DNA of 64,000 nt from Hyaloperonospora brassicae (Eukaryota > Oomycota > Peronosporomycetes > Peronosporales > Peronosporaceae): contig CANTFL010001467.1 in assembly GCA_947650285.1 (NCBI GenBank), positions 186,001 to 250,000 on the forward strand, read 5' to 3'. Each line of letters begins with the position of its first letter. The stretch's first letter is position 1. The notes under the pieces were generated by a model. It had not been told where the DNA came from and did not search any database. It saw only the letters and a program-made list of their open reading frames with translations. Shown here piece after piece: positions 1-14,411 of the stretch. The position numbers and the translations under genes are program-made.

Positions 1-3000
1 AATCTTAGTCATATCTTTGCATGGTAAAAGAGTTCCTTTTAGTAGTATGTGTCGGCCATTAGAGACAAATAGCAAATTATGCTGCTTCACCAGACCCTAC
101 TGTTCATGATTGTATAATATGCAAAAAGTCCGGGACTGATTGATGGGACAAACACATACGTTAATTTTATAGAATATTTTATATCTTTTGTTTTACTTAG
201 AGTTGTTATTAAAAAACACTGCTTTTCTGGCCATTATTATACGTGACGTAGCTGAATTTACCCTAAAGGCTTAGGTGAGGGCCAGCTACGTCCTTTTTTA
301 GTACGTAGCAATTATTGCCCGTCAATCGATACATTAAAACGAAAGAACTATGACAAGATGTAATCAAAGAAGACGTACGATTGATCGATCTACGATACTG
401 CATACGAGGAAATACAAATTCATAACTGCGCGCGCAAGTATTTTTTATAAACACATGATGGGTTAGGATATATGTATTATTTTAATTTTCACATAGGGCC
501 GGCAGGATAAACAAAAATCGCAATAATCAGGAAATAAGGTCATCTCTATCAGCTGTGTGTACGCGCGTCCTTTTTTAATAAAGGCGTAACATAAGAAGGC
601 TTATAGCTGAAACTTAGGTTGATTGGATATTAAACGTGTAAATTTGAGTAATCTTACATATGGTCAATCTTTGCTCATATATGTATTTGCTGTCTGCTGT
701 AGATACACTCTACTTAATTCTTGGACATATATTAGGTGCAACATAGCTCTTATTTTAATTCAAGTTCTGTACAAGGTTGACGCCTTATCTCCACCGCTGT
801 AGACATATTTATTTGCAGCATTTTTATGTGATGTGTGATGCGAGAAATAAGGTTTTGATACAAAAGCAATTTCTTTTGTTTAACGTCTAAATTGATGAGA
901 AAAAAGATTTTGACAGTATTAGTAGTTCGGTCGATAAGTCATGTGCGTATTGATAAGCGTTTCATATTTTTCTATGTATGCCATGAGTAACACTACACCG
1001 TCAAACGAAGACGTGTTTAATACATATTATAAGTCTTTCGGTGATCAAATTTCATCAGCACTGTCTTTACAGGTATTATTGTCCTCTTTTTATTTATTTA
1101 TACAAAATTTGATAAGATAAGTGCTATTTTATAACTAAAGTTAAATAAAAAGGAACAGGGGCCCAACTGCGAATGTACGAATAGGGATTGGAAAAGAATC
1201 GGAAAGCAGCAAAGGTAGCAACACAATGATAAATTCTAAATATAGCAAAATTGACTTTTTTCCTGCTTCCTTAGCAGTGGCATCTCTACTTAAATGCTAC
1301 ACTAATATTATATAAGTTTTATTTGGTGAATTATCGTACATGCAAAATGCAAATTGGTTTTGTACAATCAGTTATGCATTTAAAATTAAATATTTGATAT
1401 AGATGACGATCAGCCATCGATTTTACTTGACCTTTTCCTAGCTAGTGCCTCTTCCTACCGTTGTTATTCACGTCATTTTCGACAACAGTAGTATACTGTG
1501 CTGTGGGTTATTAAAACACAGGTGTTGGCGGGGTACGGAGCTTTATCCGTTGGCAGAATAGTAAGATAGGTATTTACTACCACCAGATTGCGATACCCGA
1601 TTGCAGTTAGCTCACCCGCACCGGGTCTCTACCACACTCACCTGTATAGTGTATAGCGTTCCGTACAACAAAATGATCCGATGTTTTGGTCAATTCATAA
1701 TTATTAACAACATAAGTGATACCTTCACAATATATTATACTCAAACAATGCAATATACATCTTACAAAAGTCGCCGCAACATCACTCCATATATATAAAC
1801 GCCAAATTTAGTTTAGCTTTAGTTGTGACGGTCACCTTGTACGGGCACATCACAAGCAACGGAGTAGTAATACGTAGGTACTTTTCCTGAATCTAAAGAA
1901 TTGTTTAATTGTAAAAAAAGAAGGAATCCTTCCAAAAGAGGACCCTTTGAAGTAGGGTAAATAGATGGAAGATAGATGTATAATAATGGTTCGGCGAATG
2001 GCGATTTGCTCGATCTTATATTTGTAAAATAGGAATTAAGTTCTTGCTTGTGCCTCACCTACTAATCCCTGCTCGACTTAATTGAACCTTTACTTGGTTG
2101 ACAATGTGTCTAAATACCTTTACAAAGTGAATAGCTGTACCAAAAAAAATATAGTTATAATTTTCCATTTTTGACAAAGCAAGAATGTCATTATGTGGGT
2201 TCTTCACTAATGTCCTTATCTCCGCTAATCGACAAATATATATTTATAATGCGATAATTTCACTCATAGAGCATTATTACTTTTATAAACTATTCATGTA
2301 TTGGGTGCCAAAGCAAAAGTGTTTTTTTATTAAATCTGTAATATAAGATTCTATTTCAAGGACTGTGATGACACTTTAGCATCTGATCAACTCTGTCGTT
2401 TATGAGGAATGTCTCACTCGGTGGGTGCGGAGCCGAACTCGGTCTTAGCTATATTTGTTGTTAACATTCATGGAAAAAGATATTTTGAGTGGATCCCGCG
2501 CCACGCAAATTTGCAAGTACAATAAAACGAACCTTGGTTTTTTTACAATATTTTTACTGCTCACAGTTACTTAAAGGTAGGAGTGTCCGCAATTTAGAAT
2601 CAAGAAATAAATATTACATGTGGATGAGAGGTCATGGGCTAAGCATGAATTGCTACAAAACCCATAATCAATCGGAAACAGCATACTTTTGACTTTCAAT
2701 AAATATCGTAAAAGCACATCTTAAACTGTCATATATCATTAGATACGGCTTATATTTTCCAGATTTATGAAGCTCAAAGAAGCAAAAATGTCATGGCGGC
2801 GTTTATATGCGAGGGGAGGATACAAATCCGATATCAATAACTTTATAGCTAGTATCATGAATATACAATTTGCTGTAAATTCGTATACAAACGTTTTCAG
2901 GTAAGGATAGAGGTAGTAAGAAAGTTGAAAACTCAGTTGCCCTGTTGTAAAAATTATAAATGCATTATTTTCGAATCGAAGAGCGTGGAACACATAAAAA

Positions 3001-6000
3001 TGTTTCTCATAATCGAGAAGTTTTTGGCGTTGAACAGAAGTGAACATACATCTTTTGGCTTTAAAAATCTGTTCTTTTATTAGGTATCATGGCTTTACTA
3101 ATATTGCAGTAGAAAAGAGATCTGTAACATCGATTACTAAAATGGATGGCAAAAACATATGTAAACTAATATTGAAAAAAATCATTAGATGATAACGGTC
3201 AAATTAAACTAAGCTATATAAAGTTTCACATCCTAGTATGAACCATACCGTTATTCAGATAAAAAGAGTTTACGTGACCATTTACACAATGCGTAAGCAC
3301 TTATATTATAATACTAGAAGTCTGCTATATGCACCATTAAAGTACCGACTGACCTCAAGAAATTTTGACAAATGCAGACAAAAAAACGGCTGATCGTGCC
3401 ACATATATTTGGACCGATACGCGCCATTATATCAAATACAACTTTCGAAAATGAGCCGCTTACAATATATTAACAATTACGATCAACCCTAACTTAATAT
3501 GCGAACCTCGGTTATAATAATATGAAAACGAAACGTTTTTTTTAACAATATCTTGCTTTAATTACTATGAGCGCAAATACGGTCGTTAACAAGCTAAAAG
3601 TTAATTTTTAAATCATTCACAAATAAAGGTGGCATTTGTTGATGCATATTCGGATGATAAATAAATTGTTAACGATTGTGGGTCCAGTATTTTATAAAAA
3701 CAATTCTTAAATGGATCATCCGGATGGGTGATCAATTTAATTGTCTGTTTGCGATAGTCGATTTAAGCCAGAATTTTGTTTGGTACTTTAATATGAAACC
3801 GATGGATGTATGGAGAACAGTATCACAGCTACCTTTATTAATATGGAAGTCAGGCACTAGTTATAGGTATCTAAAAGTCAAGATTAACATCAATCGATTT
3901 ATTTATCGTTCTAGATTATCACTATTAATCTAATTCAATTCCAATACATGCAGATATATGTTGTCAAAGACCGTTTAATTTCGATATTTATTACGAACTG
4001 TTATCTTCAAATGGTGATTATGAAGACGAAACGCTGGTTTTATTTGACCTATATGGAGTATATGATACTTGTATACATCTTTAATCATTTGTATACTGAA
4101 TATTTTATCGTTTATGTAACATTTGTCTCCATCAATCTACTTTAGCTCAAAATGTTTTTAAACAAACATATTTCTAGGCGAGGCTTCATTGATAAAAAAG
4201 AGAATAAAAGTAAAATAATTCAAATTTATAAGCCCATAACCTTTTTTTTAAAGAATAAAACTCCATGGTCATAAAATATTCTGTATTTTATATAATTTTC
4301 GATCATAGGTAATTGCACTACATTATTTTTAGCAACGTAGAACAATTAGGAGTGGTTTCTAGGTTCGAAATTCAGTAATCCAGTCTTTAAGTTATCGATT
4401 GCCGGTATTTTGCTCATAATGTGTGTATAAATTTGTGAGGGTAATATAAGCAATAAGTTTACCGCAGTAACTGATCCACCTGCCTCTACCTCTTAAAAAA
4501 CGAAGGTTGGATATACCGAATATAGTGGGTGGTTCGCGTAAATGAATATAAATAAAAAGTACTTGCTATGGTAAGAAATGAAATTTCAACCATATTCATC
4601 TTTATAAAAAACAATGGTTTGCTTATGTAAATTACAAATCAATCAATAATTAGGTTTTTTATCGACGTGAATCTTCGAAAATTAGTAAGACATAAAGAGG
4701 ATTCCTGTTGGACAAACAACACACAAACAACATAACCCAAGCCCGACGACTCCACATATCAATTTAATTATCATGATAGTAGCCATTACTTCTCTCTATT
4801 GGCGGATAGTATAATAGGCCATTTAAAAAGAGACTGTGATTGGCGAGAGTTAAAGGTTTCGATTAAGAAACGCAGGCGAAAATTTTGATTAACGATGAAT
4901 TTATTTTGATCGAAACCTTCTATTATACAGCCACGACAAAAAACCATGCCGATTGTAATGTTTGCAATGGAGAAATTCAATAGAATGATGTTCTTTAACA
5001 TGATATGTGTTTTAAAAAAAGTATATAAATTGAATTACCAAGACTATATCGCCTTTATGGATATTCCTGCAAAACATATTCTGGTTTAGGAAGATACTGT
5101 ATTATCCTACGGCCATCTCAGGCTGTAAAAAATGCTACCAGCAAGGACATTTTCTGGAATTTCTTTTGACATTAGCCTGTATATAGGTCTTTTATCGATA
5201 CGTTCGGGTTGAACGGTTTAGTACATACCTTCTATATCAAATGGATGCTTGAATTATAATCGTCGTTAATTCCCAATATTATTTACTTTCTTGTACAAGC
5301 TTAGTCGACGGTAGTATACTGATTGAATTATGTAGTAATATGTCGTATGGAATCGATTCTTATATACAAAATCTAATTTGGTATTAAGATATAAGTCAAA
5401 ATATAATTTGTTTATTTCATAACCACTTAAGTGATCGATATTAACTAATTTATAGACTGAGTAGATAAGTAGTTAGAATCGTCGCTTAACGATAGTAGCG
5501 ATTTCTTCATTCAACTATACGTAATTAGCTAATGTTCAACGTATATTTAAACTTTATACTATAGGACTAAAAGGTAAATCGCTGGTTGCGCCGGTCTTCA
5601 ACCGTAAACCTTTCATTTATGTCATTTTTTAGATAAGCCGTCTCGCAGTGTCATTCAAATCGCTGAAGCCTAATACCATCAAAATCCGAAATATTTATTG
5701 GGCATTTTCAGACTATATTGCTGACAGATCGAAATTTATTATTGTCAATTGATGCTGAGTCGTTATTACAAACACAAGAAATTGCAAATTTATCAATGCT
5801 GAACGATTAAAAATACGCATTCAAGTAAATTTGCTTTGCATAACCTCAATTACATAATCATTGCTTACTATAATATACACGTTTATTCTTTGTTCTACGT
5901 AATATTTTTTGACGTAGGTTATTTGCAAGATACATTATTGCGTCCAAGGTATAGGTACACACGATTATATATTTAATTAAAATACGCGAATTGCATCATT

Positions 6001-6008
6001 TATGCACG
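1..6008. other. AT-rich gene-free DNA
   Basis: No coding region, RNA gene or clear repeat boundary is visible. Open frames are short, on both strands, and have no recognisable domain or sensible composition. The sequence is AT-rich but not low-complexity, as expected of very old, mutation-saturated repeats. A short stretch near 1,741-1,786 resembles the outer end of the Copia LTR described at 50.2 kb, but over fewer than 40 bases. Confidence 0.6.
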
Positions 6009-6860
6009 TTAAAATAATTCCACAGATTTTTGGAAAATTATAAAACTTCCACTGTCTAGTATACTTAAGTAAAGCGGCACACATGCAACCAAACGTTTAT
6101 AATCAATTAGGTGTTCCCATTTTTTATTTGTGACTAACGCTCGTCTTGTTTTGGAAGCCGCGGAAAGGGTTCTGCCGCGACATGCTGCGCTTGCAGCCAC
6201 CAGTGACAGGCGCAGAAGCGATGTATGAGGAAGTAAACGCCTCTTCGTTATAACTGTCGCGACCGTCAACACAGTCAGTAGGTGCTAGTGCTGCTGATAT
6301 AAATAAAATTGACTTTGTGATTGTTGTATCAGTTGCCGTTGTTAATATTGCTGCTAGTTGTGGCTGTAGGTGCTACGATTGCTGTATTTTTACAGTAAAT
6401 ATTGTTGATGCTGCTGTTGCTCTTCATGTTATTCTACTTATAGGATCTCATTTCCACGCTCACAGGGGTTGCGTCTATGTGGTCCGTCGCCGTTCCGCAT
6501 TGGAAAACGTCGATTCTCGCCGTGTTCTTTCCGACGCAACGTAGGTAAGGGTGCAGTCCCAGTCGGACTCCAAGTCGCAGTAGGAGCCCGAGTCGTATAC
6601 GCAGCAGCTGGATGAGCCGCAGATTACGATTCAGTTGCGTTTGGTAGAGTTAAAAGCGCGGGAGGTGGTCGTTGCAGTAGATGGGGTCGCGAGCAAGAGC
6701 GCCCACTTTACGCACTTGTTGGTGCATAATGACGGATTGAGAACGTGTGCGTGTACGTGTGTAGCTAGAAAAAGATGTGTGGGGCTGCCCCTACCAAGTG
6801 CGTTTCGACGCGTGAAACGATGTATTATAACAGTGGTATAAAAGCAACTTCCATTTAAAG
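6009..6860 (-). other. GC-richer island with degenerate CAR-type triplets
   Basis: This block is clearly richer in GC and CpG than its surroundings. Read on the minus strand, about 6,300-6,430 is dominated by CAG/CAA/AAC-type triplets, as in a glutamine- or asparagine-rich stretch. The part around 6,430-6,650 reads as a charged, arginine-rich peptide interrupted by stops. It may be the remnant of a host exon with a low-complexity tail. No domain is recognised, so a composition anomaly is all that can be supported. Confidence 0.3.
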
Positions 6861-8900
6861 CACCAGCACCTACTGTGAAGGGTCAAAGTATGTTGCATCG
6901 TGCTCATACATATAACGTAAAGAATGGTTATTCTGGGGAACCAGAACTTGTACCAATGTGCTTCGCTTCAGTTTATTAACGTTTGGCTGCATCATAAGTA
7001 CTGGCATGAGAGGTCACTTCTCAAGAATAGCGTGACTGGCATCGGATGCAGCCGAAGGAAGCACTACCTTGAGTATACTAGGACGTACGAAATTCTTTTT
7101 CAATTATCTGGGGCATTTTTCTATATTCGCGATAAATTCGTGATTTCCTTTATAAATTTCCTTTATCATAGAAACAAAACGGGCGATTTCAATTTGTTTG
7201 AGCATTACCATTCAAATCCTTGGTATAAAAGTAGGCGGAGCTAACAAAGAAGCGCCATTGCTACATCTGGATAACCAAATGTTGCTTGATTATAATATAT
7301 GGAATTAACAAAAAACTAGCCCGAATACCTATGATAAACTATTCGGTAAGGGTAGTTTGTTTTCTGATCTGACTAAAATTTGCTAGTATTATGTAAGCAG
7401 TACAATTATAAATATACTTTTTTGTTCCCATTGGATCCTATTCCGTCATGATAACCTAAAGTGATAAAGTAGCAATCATCGCCCTATTTAAAAAAAAACT
7501 TAATCGTCTTGCTAATACCTAGACGTGTGTTCAAAAAAATGATGATACCCGGCATAATGATTTCGATTGATCAGATACAAATATATGTAATGACATGATG
7601 CGTATTAGGTTCTTAGATCCGTACATAGGAGAATTAGTTTTAAGTCTAAACTAAAAGAGCTCCGTTTTACGTCTTACTAATTAAAAGTGGGACTTAAATG
7701 ATTAAAAAATTTGCCATACAACCCCCTGAAACTTAGTCATCTCCGGTTTTGTATAAGTGATGAGTCGTATATTACAGGTTTTTGAGTTATTGACTTTTCG
7801 CTGGTGCCTATAAAGTTGAATTATCAATGGCGATTCGTCATTATGATGCATGTTTGCTTCCTAAGCTTCTTCATTGGTCGGTATGGCAGGCTGCATAGTC
7901 GAGGTGGACTTGTGTCAGGATATTACTGGACCATGTTTAAGATACGTTGAAGACGATCATGCGGAATAATTTACATAATATAGGGTATATTTGTCAGGGC
8001 TCGATATGAACTCACCCAGATCTCGACGATTTCGACTTTTTTAATATGAAGGGACAAGATCCGTATATTGTTCTAAACGCTTTAGCTGTCTCTATATTTC
8101 GTCCCCTAATTAGTTTTTCTATACCTGTGTCCGATTGCCGTAAGACAGTTGTCTATTTTTAACTTTATTTTGGCCTAACAATTTAGGTATGTGTACTTGT
8201 TAAAAATTAGAGCTCATATATTTTAGACGGTCAATAGTCTTAAGTGTTAAAATTGAAACGCATACCTATTAGTAACATGAATTCTGTCTAAATAAATAGA
8301 CCCTACCGGAAATTACCATTTTTCTACCCGCAGCCTCGGACCTGTAGGTCGATTTGCCTATCCCCACCGAATTGTCTTTTTAACGACGTAAAATATTTTA
8401 AGTACTCACGGATCGCGAAGCTTTAACCTTATGGTGGGTTGCGCACCAATCTGATAGAGCTTGATCTCGTGCTGTGATTCGCACCAAATTAATAGGTGTC
8501 TATATCATTTCCTTTATCACCGTTTCCGGATAGCGGATTACGCAATACAGTCCACACCTTCAAGATTGAATTCGACCTCGATACCATCCTGTGTGACGAA
8601 TTTTGTATTGCGATTCCTCATCTAAATAGTATTTTCGCGTGCTTTACTTCTCGTCTTACCATCAATCCTCCATTCTATATGAACGTCCGATTTCATCTAC
8701 CATCAAACACAAATTGAACAAATGCGAGGAGATGCATGTGATCGTTTACACCAATTCATATAAAGTCCGTGTCTTTTACAAAATGAGTTTCGACCCGTTG
8801 TTGCTAATGTGCCCGATCACGTCAACATATAATTATTCAGTACCAGATTAACTTATCCGTTGATGTTGGCATGCCTACACTGTGGTGAACCGACAATAAA
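6861..8900. other. Unrecognised intergenic DNA
   Basis: Mostly AT-rich. The part from about 8,400 is less so and leads into the repeat copy at 8.9 kb. Two overlapping short frames on the plus strand (8,496-8,851) have no recognisable motif. Nothing else is supported. Confidence 0.5.
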
Positions 8901-9970
8901 ATTTGCAAAATGGGAACTTATCGACTTCCAGATATATCTGAGTCAGTTAACGACTGGCAATACCGGTCCATCAACTATTCTGATCGCGTCCACTGGACCA
9001 TAAGACATAACCAAAAATCATATCAGATAAGGTGGGACCTGCGATATCGGGATGTTGTACGACGGTCGCAGGTCGCAGGTTACGAGTCAAGTAGTTAGGG
9101 TTATTGGCATGGGAACGATTACGTTGGCAATCAGTCGACCAAAATAAAACCGCGATCAGCACGGCGATCACGATCAGGGTCCCGATCAATAACTTGACCG
9201 GTGATCAGAATTATAATCGCAATCAAGCTGGTGTTGGGTTACGCCACTCGATCAGCGACCAGAAGGGCGACTACTATCGGCACGTATATCGAGTGTGCGC
9301 CACGCAAGTACAAAGTTGCTGCCGTCTAGAAAGTAAGACCTGTAGCATGCGAGGTCCATGACATGGGGATGGAGAGAGGTTTGTTAGGTTTGGTTGGTTA
9401 ACATTCATCAGATTTCAGTTTGCTTCAAAGTACACGAGCGACTTCTCCTCATGATAAATTATTGGTCACCCGACCTCAAGGAAAGTCCCATACTTTCATC
9501 AAGTAATTTCCATGGTATATTTGTCCAGGGGTCAAAAATTGTCAAACAACACCCCTAGCTGCGACTGGACGCAAATAAATCATTTTGATTAGGGACTCTA
9601 AATCACGGGACGGCTCGAGTGGTCAAAAAGCTCGCAAATCAAGGTCTACATTTGTACAAGGTAATTCGATTACAGATCAGGTTGACTCATATCGAGCACC
9701 CTACAAGTATACAAGTGATCCCGTGAAGAATTCCATGAGAACTCGTCAACTCCGATCGCGGTGTGAAGACTTTTACATCGGAAGCAAACCGCGACCCCAT
9801 CGCAAAATACAGTCAAGTTTTTCAATGACATGAATATCACCTATAAGAGTGCAAACCGCCCCACCGATAAGTACACCAAGTGGGGAAAGCTATCAAGAAT
9901 ATGGAACCGGAGAGCCTCCTCGTATAGTCGGTCGTCCGGGAGTAAGTGGATAGTTGGGATCAACTGCTTA
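8901..9970 (+). repeat. Diverged third copy of the 1.15 kb inverted-repeat unit
   Basis: This block aligns in direct orientation with the right arm at 18,069-19,224. Around 9,385-9,400 the string ggttaacattcatcag matches ggttgacattcaacag near 18,680. The end around 9,860-9,960 (contains accgccccaccgataagtac and gtcgtccggg) matches accc-gccccaacgacgggtac and gatcgtccggg near 19,095-19,180. Identity is far lower than between the two arms, so this is an older member of the family. It has many stops in every frame. The edges are approximate because only the central and distal parts align by eye. Confidence 0.6.
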
Positions 9971-12900
9971 AAAAAGCGATAATTAATCCAGCACAACGTA
10001 GAAAATTACCCATACACAAGCTCATAGGACCATAAACGAATTTTTTCGTAGTATTAAAGTACAATTGTATTTTGAAAATTTGGGCAATGAATAATAAATT
10101 GGCAAGATTTTAAAATTAAAAGCTGAGCATATAATGAATGTTGTACAACAATTTCGATATTATTGTCTGAATAAGAACAAAACAATTGACCGAATGCCAG
10201 AAAGGAGCATATATCTACATATTTATTGGTCGGGTCAACATTTTGGGGCCATCTGCACCAATATGCATGAATCCTCGCTTTCTTGAGTAAATATCATACG
10301 TTGAAGTATAACGTCGACGTAACGCAAGCTAGTACCATAGCTAATACACCACCATCGTGCATGTGTCTTGACGTCTTAACAATTGATGCTACTTTGTGAG
10401 TCCAAAATTGCTGGCGAAAACATTTGGTTATGACTTTGGACTGGAATTATATATAAAGCGCTCAGTATCCGAGAGGATAGCAAATCGCAACTCCAAAGTG
10501 TCAAATTTCTAAGATAATTAGAGAGTAAATATATTCATAAGAACAACAATACATCTGGTATAAAGTCAGGATCATAAATATTCATCTGGTATTAACATAA
10601 ACTTATAAACACACATCCGGTTACAACTTAGTTTCAAAAACATATACTACTAGTCACGAGTCACCCCCGCCCCCGACTCATGCTGAAAAAATATGATCTG
10701 ATAATTTACATACCCTAAAATCATATATCGTCCGATTTTAAAATATAATTTATGCGACTTACGATACACTTATATATTTTTTTACCTGAAGCGTAAAGTT
10801 GAAGTAACTCTGACCTTAGGTGACAATTAAGAACAATAGTTTGTCCTTTGCGACGTTAATCTCCGTTCTTACAACTAATACGGACCCTAGGATTTATAAT
10901 CTTCATGCGAAACTTCTTTAGGTAGATAAAAACCTTACATAATTGCTTTGCTACGTACCTGCTTCATATCACCGCCTATAATCTGGCACTATTTTAAACG
11001 TATATACGATGCCTATATATAGTAACATTTAGCTAAATGTTATTTGAAAGCGTATTATAGCGATGAGGATAGGTTACTATTTTATTCCTCAGCGTTCCAT
11101 CATATCTATGACGTCCGAAAATATAACTGTATAAAACTTATGCCTTTAAATATTCAAATATATAAAGGTATCTTTCGATCAGGAGAATCACACAGTATAA
11201 AGATGTGTATATTTGGCCTTCTTGTTTTAATAAATGGAATAAGAAATAGGTGATTTAAAAGAATTTTATTACTTATGAGTATGACTTACATCAACAAGAC
11301 ATTAGCGTGCATAGTTCGAAGTTCGACATTATCTTTATTATAATAATGAGTTGTAAAAGTTCGGCAATATCAAATTTTAAAATCGAAAAAAGTCTGAGCT
11401 GTTACTTTCATTTCTTTTCAATTACAACTTGTTGCAAAGATCGATCACATATAATTTAATTGCGGGAGTATAAAAAAAGATAAAAAATATGGTTGTTATA
11501 TAAATACCAGGCCGTCTTGACGTACGGAAAGCCAAATCCCGCCGTAACGAGTTTGTTACGGGCTTTTATGCTATTCGTTTAGCTAAAAATACTGATTTCT
11601 ACCTTAGATGGTAATAAGGTGCTTTATAACAAGAATAAAATTATGTTTTCTAAACTTTTGATTCATGTCGTCCTTTTGTGCATTATGGTATAGCAAGTCG
11701 CAATACCTGTTCATAACTCCACTTAATCTACTGTACAAGACCTACATTAAGTAAGTTGAAGTATCTATTTAGTCACCGGTTTTTAGGATCAGAGCACTTC
11801 TAGGATAAGAGATATTTAAAATCAACAAAACATATATATAATGAATTATGTAGAAGCACAAGATCATGCATTTTTGTATTAATTTGTTGAGTAGATACAA
11901 AGACATTTGTACGTGTAGTCGAGCACAGGTATGTGCGCCCTTATCACAGTGCGCAGTAAATTCAATCTAACCTTAGTGACATCAAGTGCCGATATAGAGG
12001 GCATAACTGTAATGCTCTGGAGGAACGCTTTTATCGAAAATTAAAGCTTATTTAAATGAAGGTAAGCTGTATAGCGCATTGAAGTACTGTATGCATCTTA
12101 ACTTGATGTCCTTCAATATATAGATTAACAAATCATATCTGCTCACGTCTTTTCACCACCCATTTTCCCGCGTCTTGAAGCGGGTGATGAAACAATTATT
12201 ATAGAGCAACCAGCCGTATATTATCGTACGTCAGTCTTTAAAATAATTATTGTTCTCAGTATGAGTGTCGTTTAGAATTAACCTCATCATTTCGATTATC
12301 ATTTTGCCACAAATGATACCTTTGTGAATCTGGCTTATTCCATTACGTAATTCAAGTCTGTATGGATTAAGGCAAAATTTATTCATCAAATCACAATGTA
12401 AGGGCTTCTAAGAGATTCTTAGACTAGCTAAAAAATAGTTTAATCGGCATATTTAACCATACATTGATCGCGGCGTAAATCCTAAATTGATATTTATAGA
12501 AATAATCAATAATATTATGTTCTCAATAAATAATTTACTTTTTTCTGCCATTTAGTCACCAATACATACCACCTATTCTTGGCTTAGCAAGCTGAATACC
12601 CATAAATTGCGATCTTAAATTCGTGCGAAGTTTATATGGTCAATAAATACTTATTATTCATCGGTTCATCAAACATGAAAGCTTTTCTATTTATATTTTA
12701 TTTGTGATCAGTATATTAACACTGTGGTGTATAATCACTTTAGACAAATTAAATGAAATTTATTATACAAAGAACACAAGAATTTAGTAAATTAGCGAAT
12801 ACCGGACAAAAAAAGAAAATAAATGCTCCATTTGCTTTGACTTTTTTCATCTTTCAGAATGGGGCGGTACAACACAAACGACAGCCATAACTTTGCTGTT

Positions 12901-13255
12901 GTGTAAATGATTATTGATGCGTCGAACACATGTTCTCACTTAATCCATTTCTATACCTTCAAATAATTAAATAAGTCTTAAATAAACAATTTCTTACACT
13001 ACTTACACTTATTCACCTCCGTGTATTTGTCCAGTAAAGTAAAAAAAACACATATATCGTATTGTCGAAAAATTAAATTATATTTTATACATGACTTTTG
13101 ACCCAATATATCTTCTGTTGACGAGCCTGGCCTAGCTATACCGCTTATATACCGCTATTAACACGTACTCTCCATATTTAAAAAAAAGCGTTGTGTATAC
13201 TTAAAATCTGATAGAAATTACCGACGGCGTATCGGCACCGAGATATTTGTGGTAA
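9971..13255. other. AT-rich gene-free DNA
   Basis: No gene or RNA is recognised. Apart from the short repeat match at 12,131-12,200, the stretch is featureless AT-rich sequence with only short random frames. Confidence 0.55.
12131..12200. repeat. Short relic matching one end of repeat copy A
   Basis: The stretch matches 24,421-24,485 over about 65 bases (shared blocks include gctcacgtct / gctgacgtct, tcaccacc and gggtgat / cggtgat). The same stretch can form an imperfect hairpin: ttcaccaccc at 12,152-12,161 pairs with gggtgatgaa at 12,182-12,191. It is probably a terminal relic of the same element family. Confidence 0.4.
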
Positions 13256-14411
13256 ATGGTGACCACAAATTTCATGTCTTCTCGACTCTCCACTGGCGTC
13301 CGGACGATCAACTTACAGAAGAGGTACTCCAATTCTGTGATATGCGTCTTCTGGCTCACCTTGTGTACCCGTCGTTGGGGCGGGTTGCGCTCTTCTTGGG
13401 GGACTTGAGCTGAAGCTGAACTTGACCGTTTTGGGGATAGGGGTCAATCGGGTGGAAATTCTTCACTTGGTCAAACGTGGGGTGGATAGAGTGCTCGATC
13501 GCGTGTATGCTGGGGCGCTCTCCCAGAGTCGCCTTTGTCCAAGGGTGACGCTGGATCCGCGAGCCATCTCACCACTTGAGACGTCTCGCGATCTTGAATC
13601 TGAACCATTAGGTTCCCTGCGTCCGATTGCAGTCGGTGGGGGGGTGAGAACTGATGTTCCGCCTGACCAAACAATCCAAGCGCGGAGATTGTAGATACTC
13701 AGGTCGATCTATTTTCAACAAGAGGCCAAATTTCCTGCCCTGAAGAAGTCGACGCGTGTCTTTCGTTGCAAATCCAATTCTGTTGAATGTCAACCAACCA
13801 AATCCAAAATATATTATTATGCCTACCTGTTTGCTAGATCACTGCTGCGTATCACTTGTCTATGTATTTCACCTCGTGCGTCATGTGGTCCAAAGCCGAT
13901 ACTCGGGTGACGGATCGCTCGGAAGTAGATCGCTTGGGTAGTGGATCGCTCGGGGGTGAAACGCGGTATGTGTTCCACACCAAATATATGTCGGCACAAT
14001 TATGTGACTACACAATGGAGCATAACACACTCTGGATAGATCGTGGTCAATCGTTTGCATCTTTGATGAAACAGTCACGGTCAAATCGTCCTCACTTAGG
14101 AGACCTCACACGTTTGATGACTTTGATGATCCGCTTCTCTAGCCTGCTTTCGTATTTTACCCATCATCCCTTGTTGTTATCGATCACGTAATCCAGCTGT
14201 TGTCCACCTCTCGAGTGATCCGGTCCTTGTAGCTTGGCGATCCAAGCTCTCAATCTCGGATCGTGATAGATCCATCGTTGCCCCTTACATATACTCCTTC
14301 TTGATCTGTAGGTAGATCAATCCGCTTAAGTTCAACAGTCGTTTTCTTTCGCTCAGTTGATTGATCCCATCATTCAAGTCAACGGGCCTATCTCCGAGCG
14401 TGTTCCGTCAA
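13256..14411 (+). repeat. Left arm of long inverted repeat
   Basis: The arm pairs base for base with 18,069-19,224. Paired coordinates sum to about 32,480 along the whole length, so there are almost no indels. Only scattered substitutions separate the arms (for example ggtgaccac versus ggtgatcac at the outer end, and 13,428-13,450 versus 19,030-19,052). The minus strand of this arm reads like the plus strand of the right arm. Both contain a recurring peptide with an FSPPH and a QIQDRETSQ stretch, but no family is recognised. Confidence 0.9.

Noticed and set aside
1741..1786. A solo Copia LTR suggested by caatatacatcttac...gccgcaacatc.
   Set aside because: The similarity to the LTR end at 50,241-50,273 covers fewer than 40 bases and cannot be extended toward the other LTR end.
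2739..4145. Short frames with hydrophobic stretches as secreted effector candidates.
   Set aside because: No signal peptide followed by an RxLR or LxLFLAK motif is visible, and frames of this length occur on both strands by chance in such AT-rich DNA.
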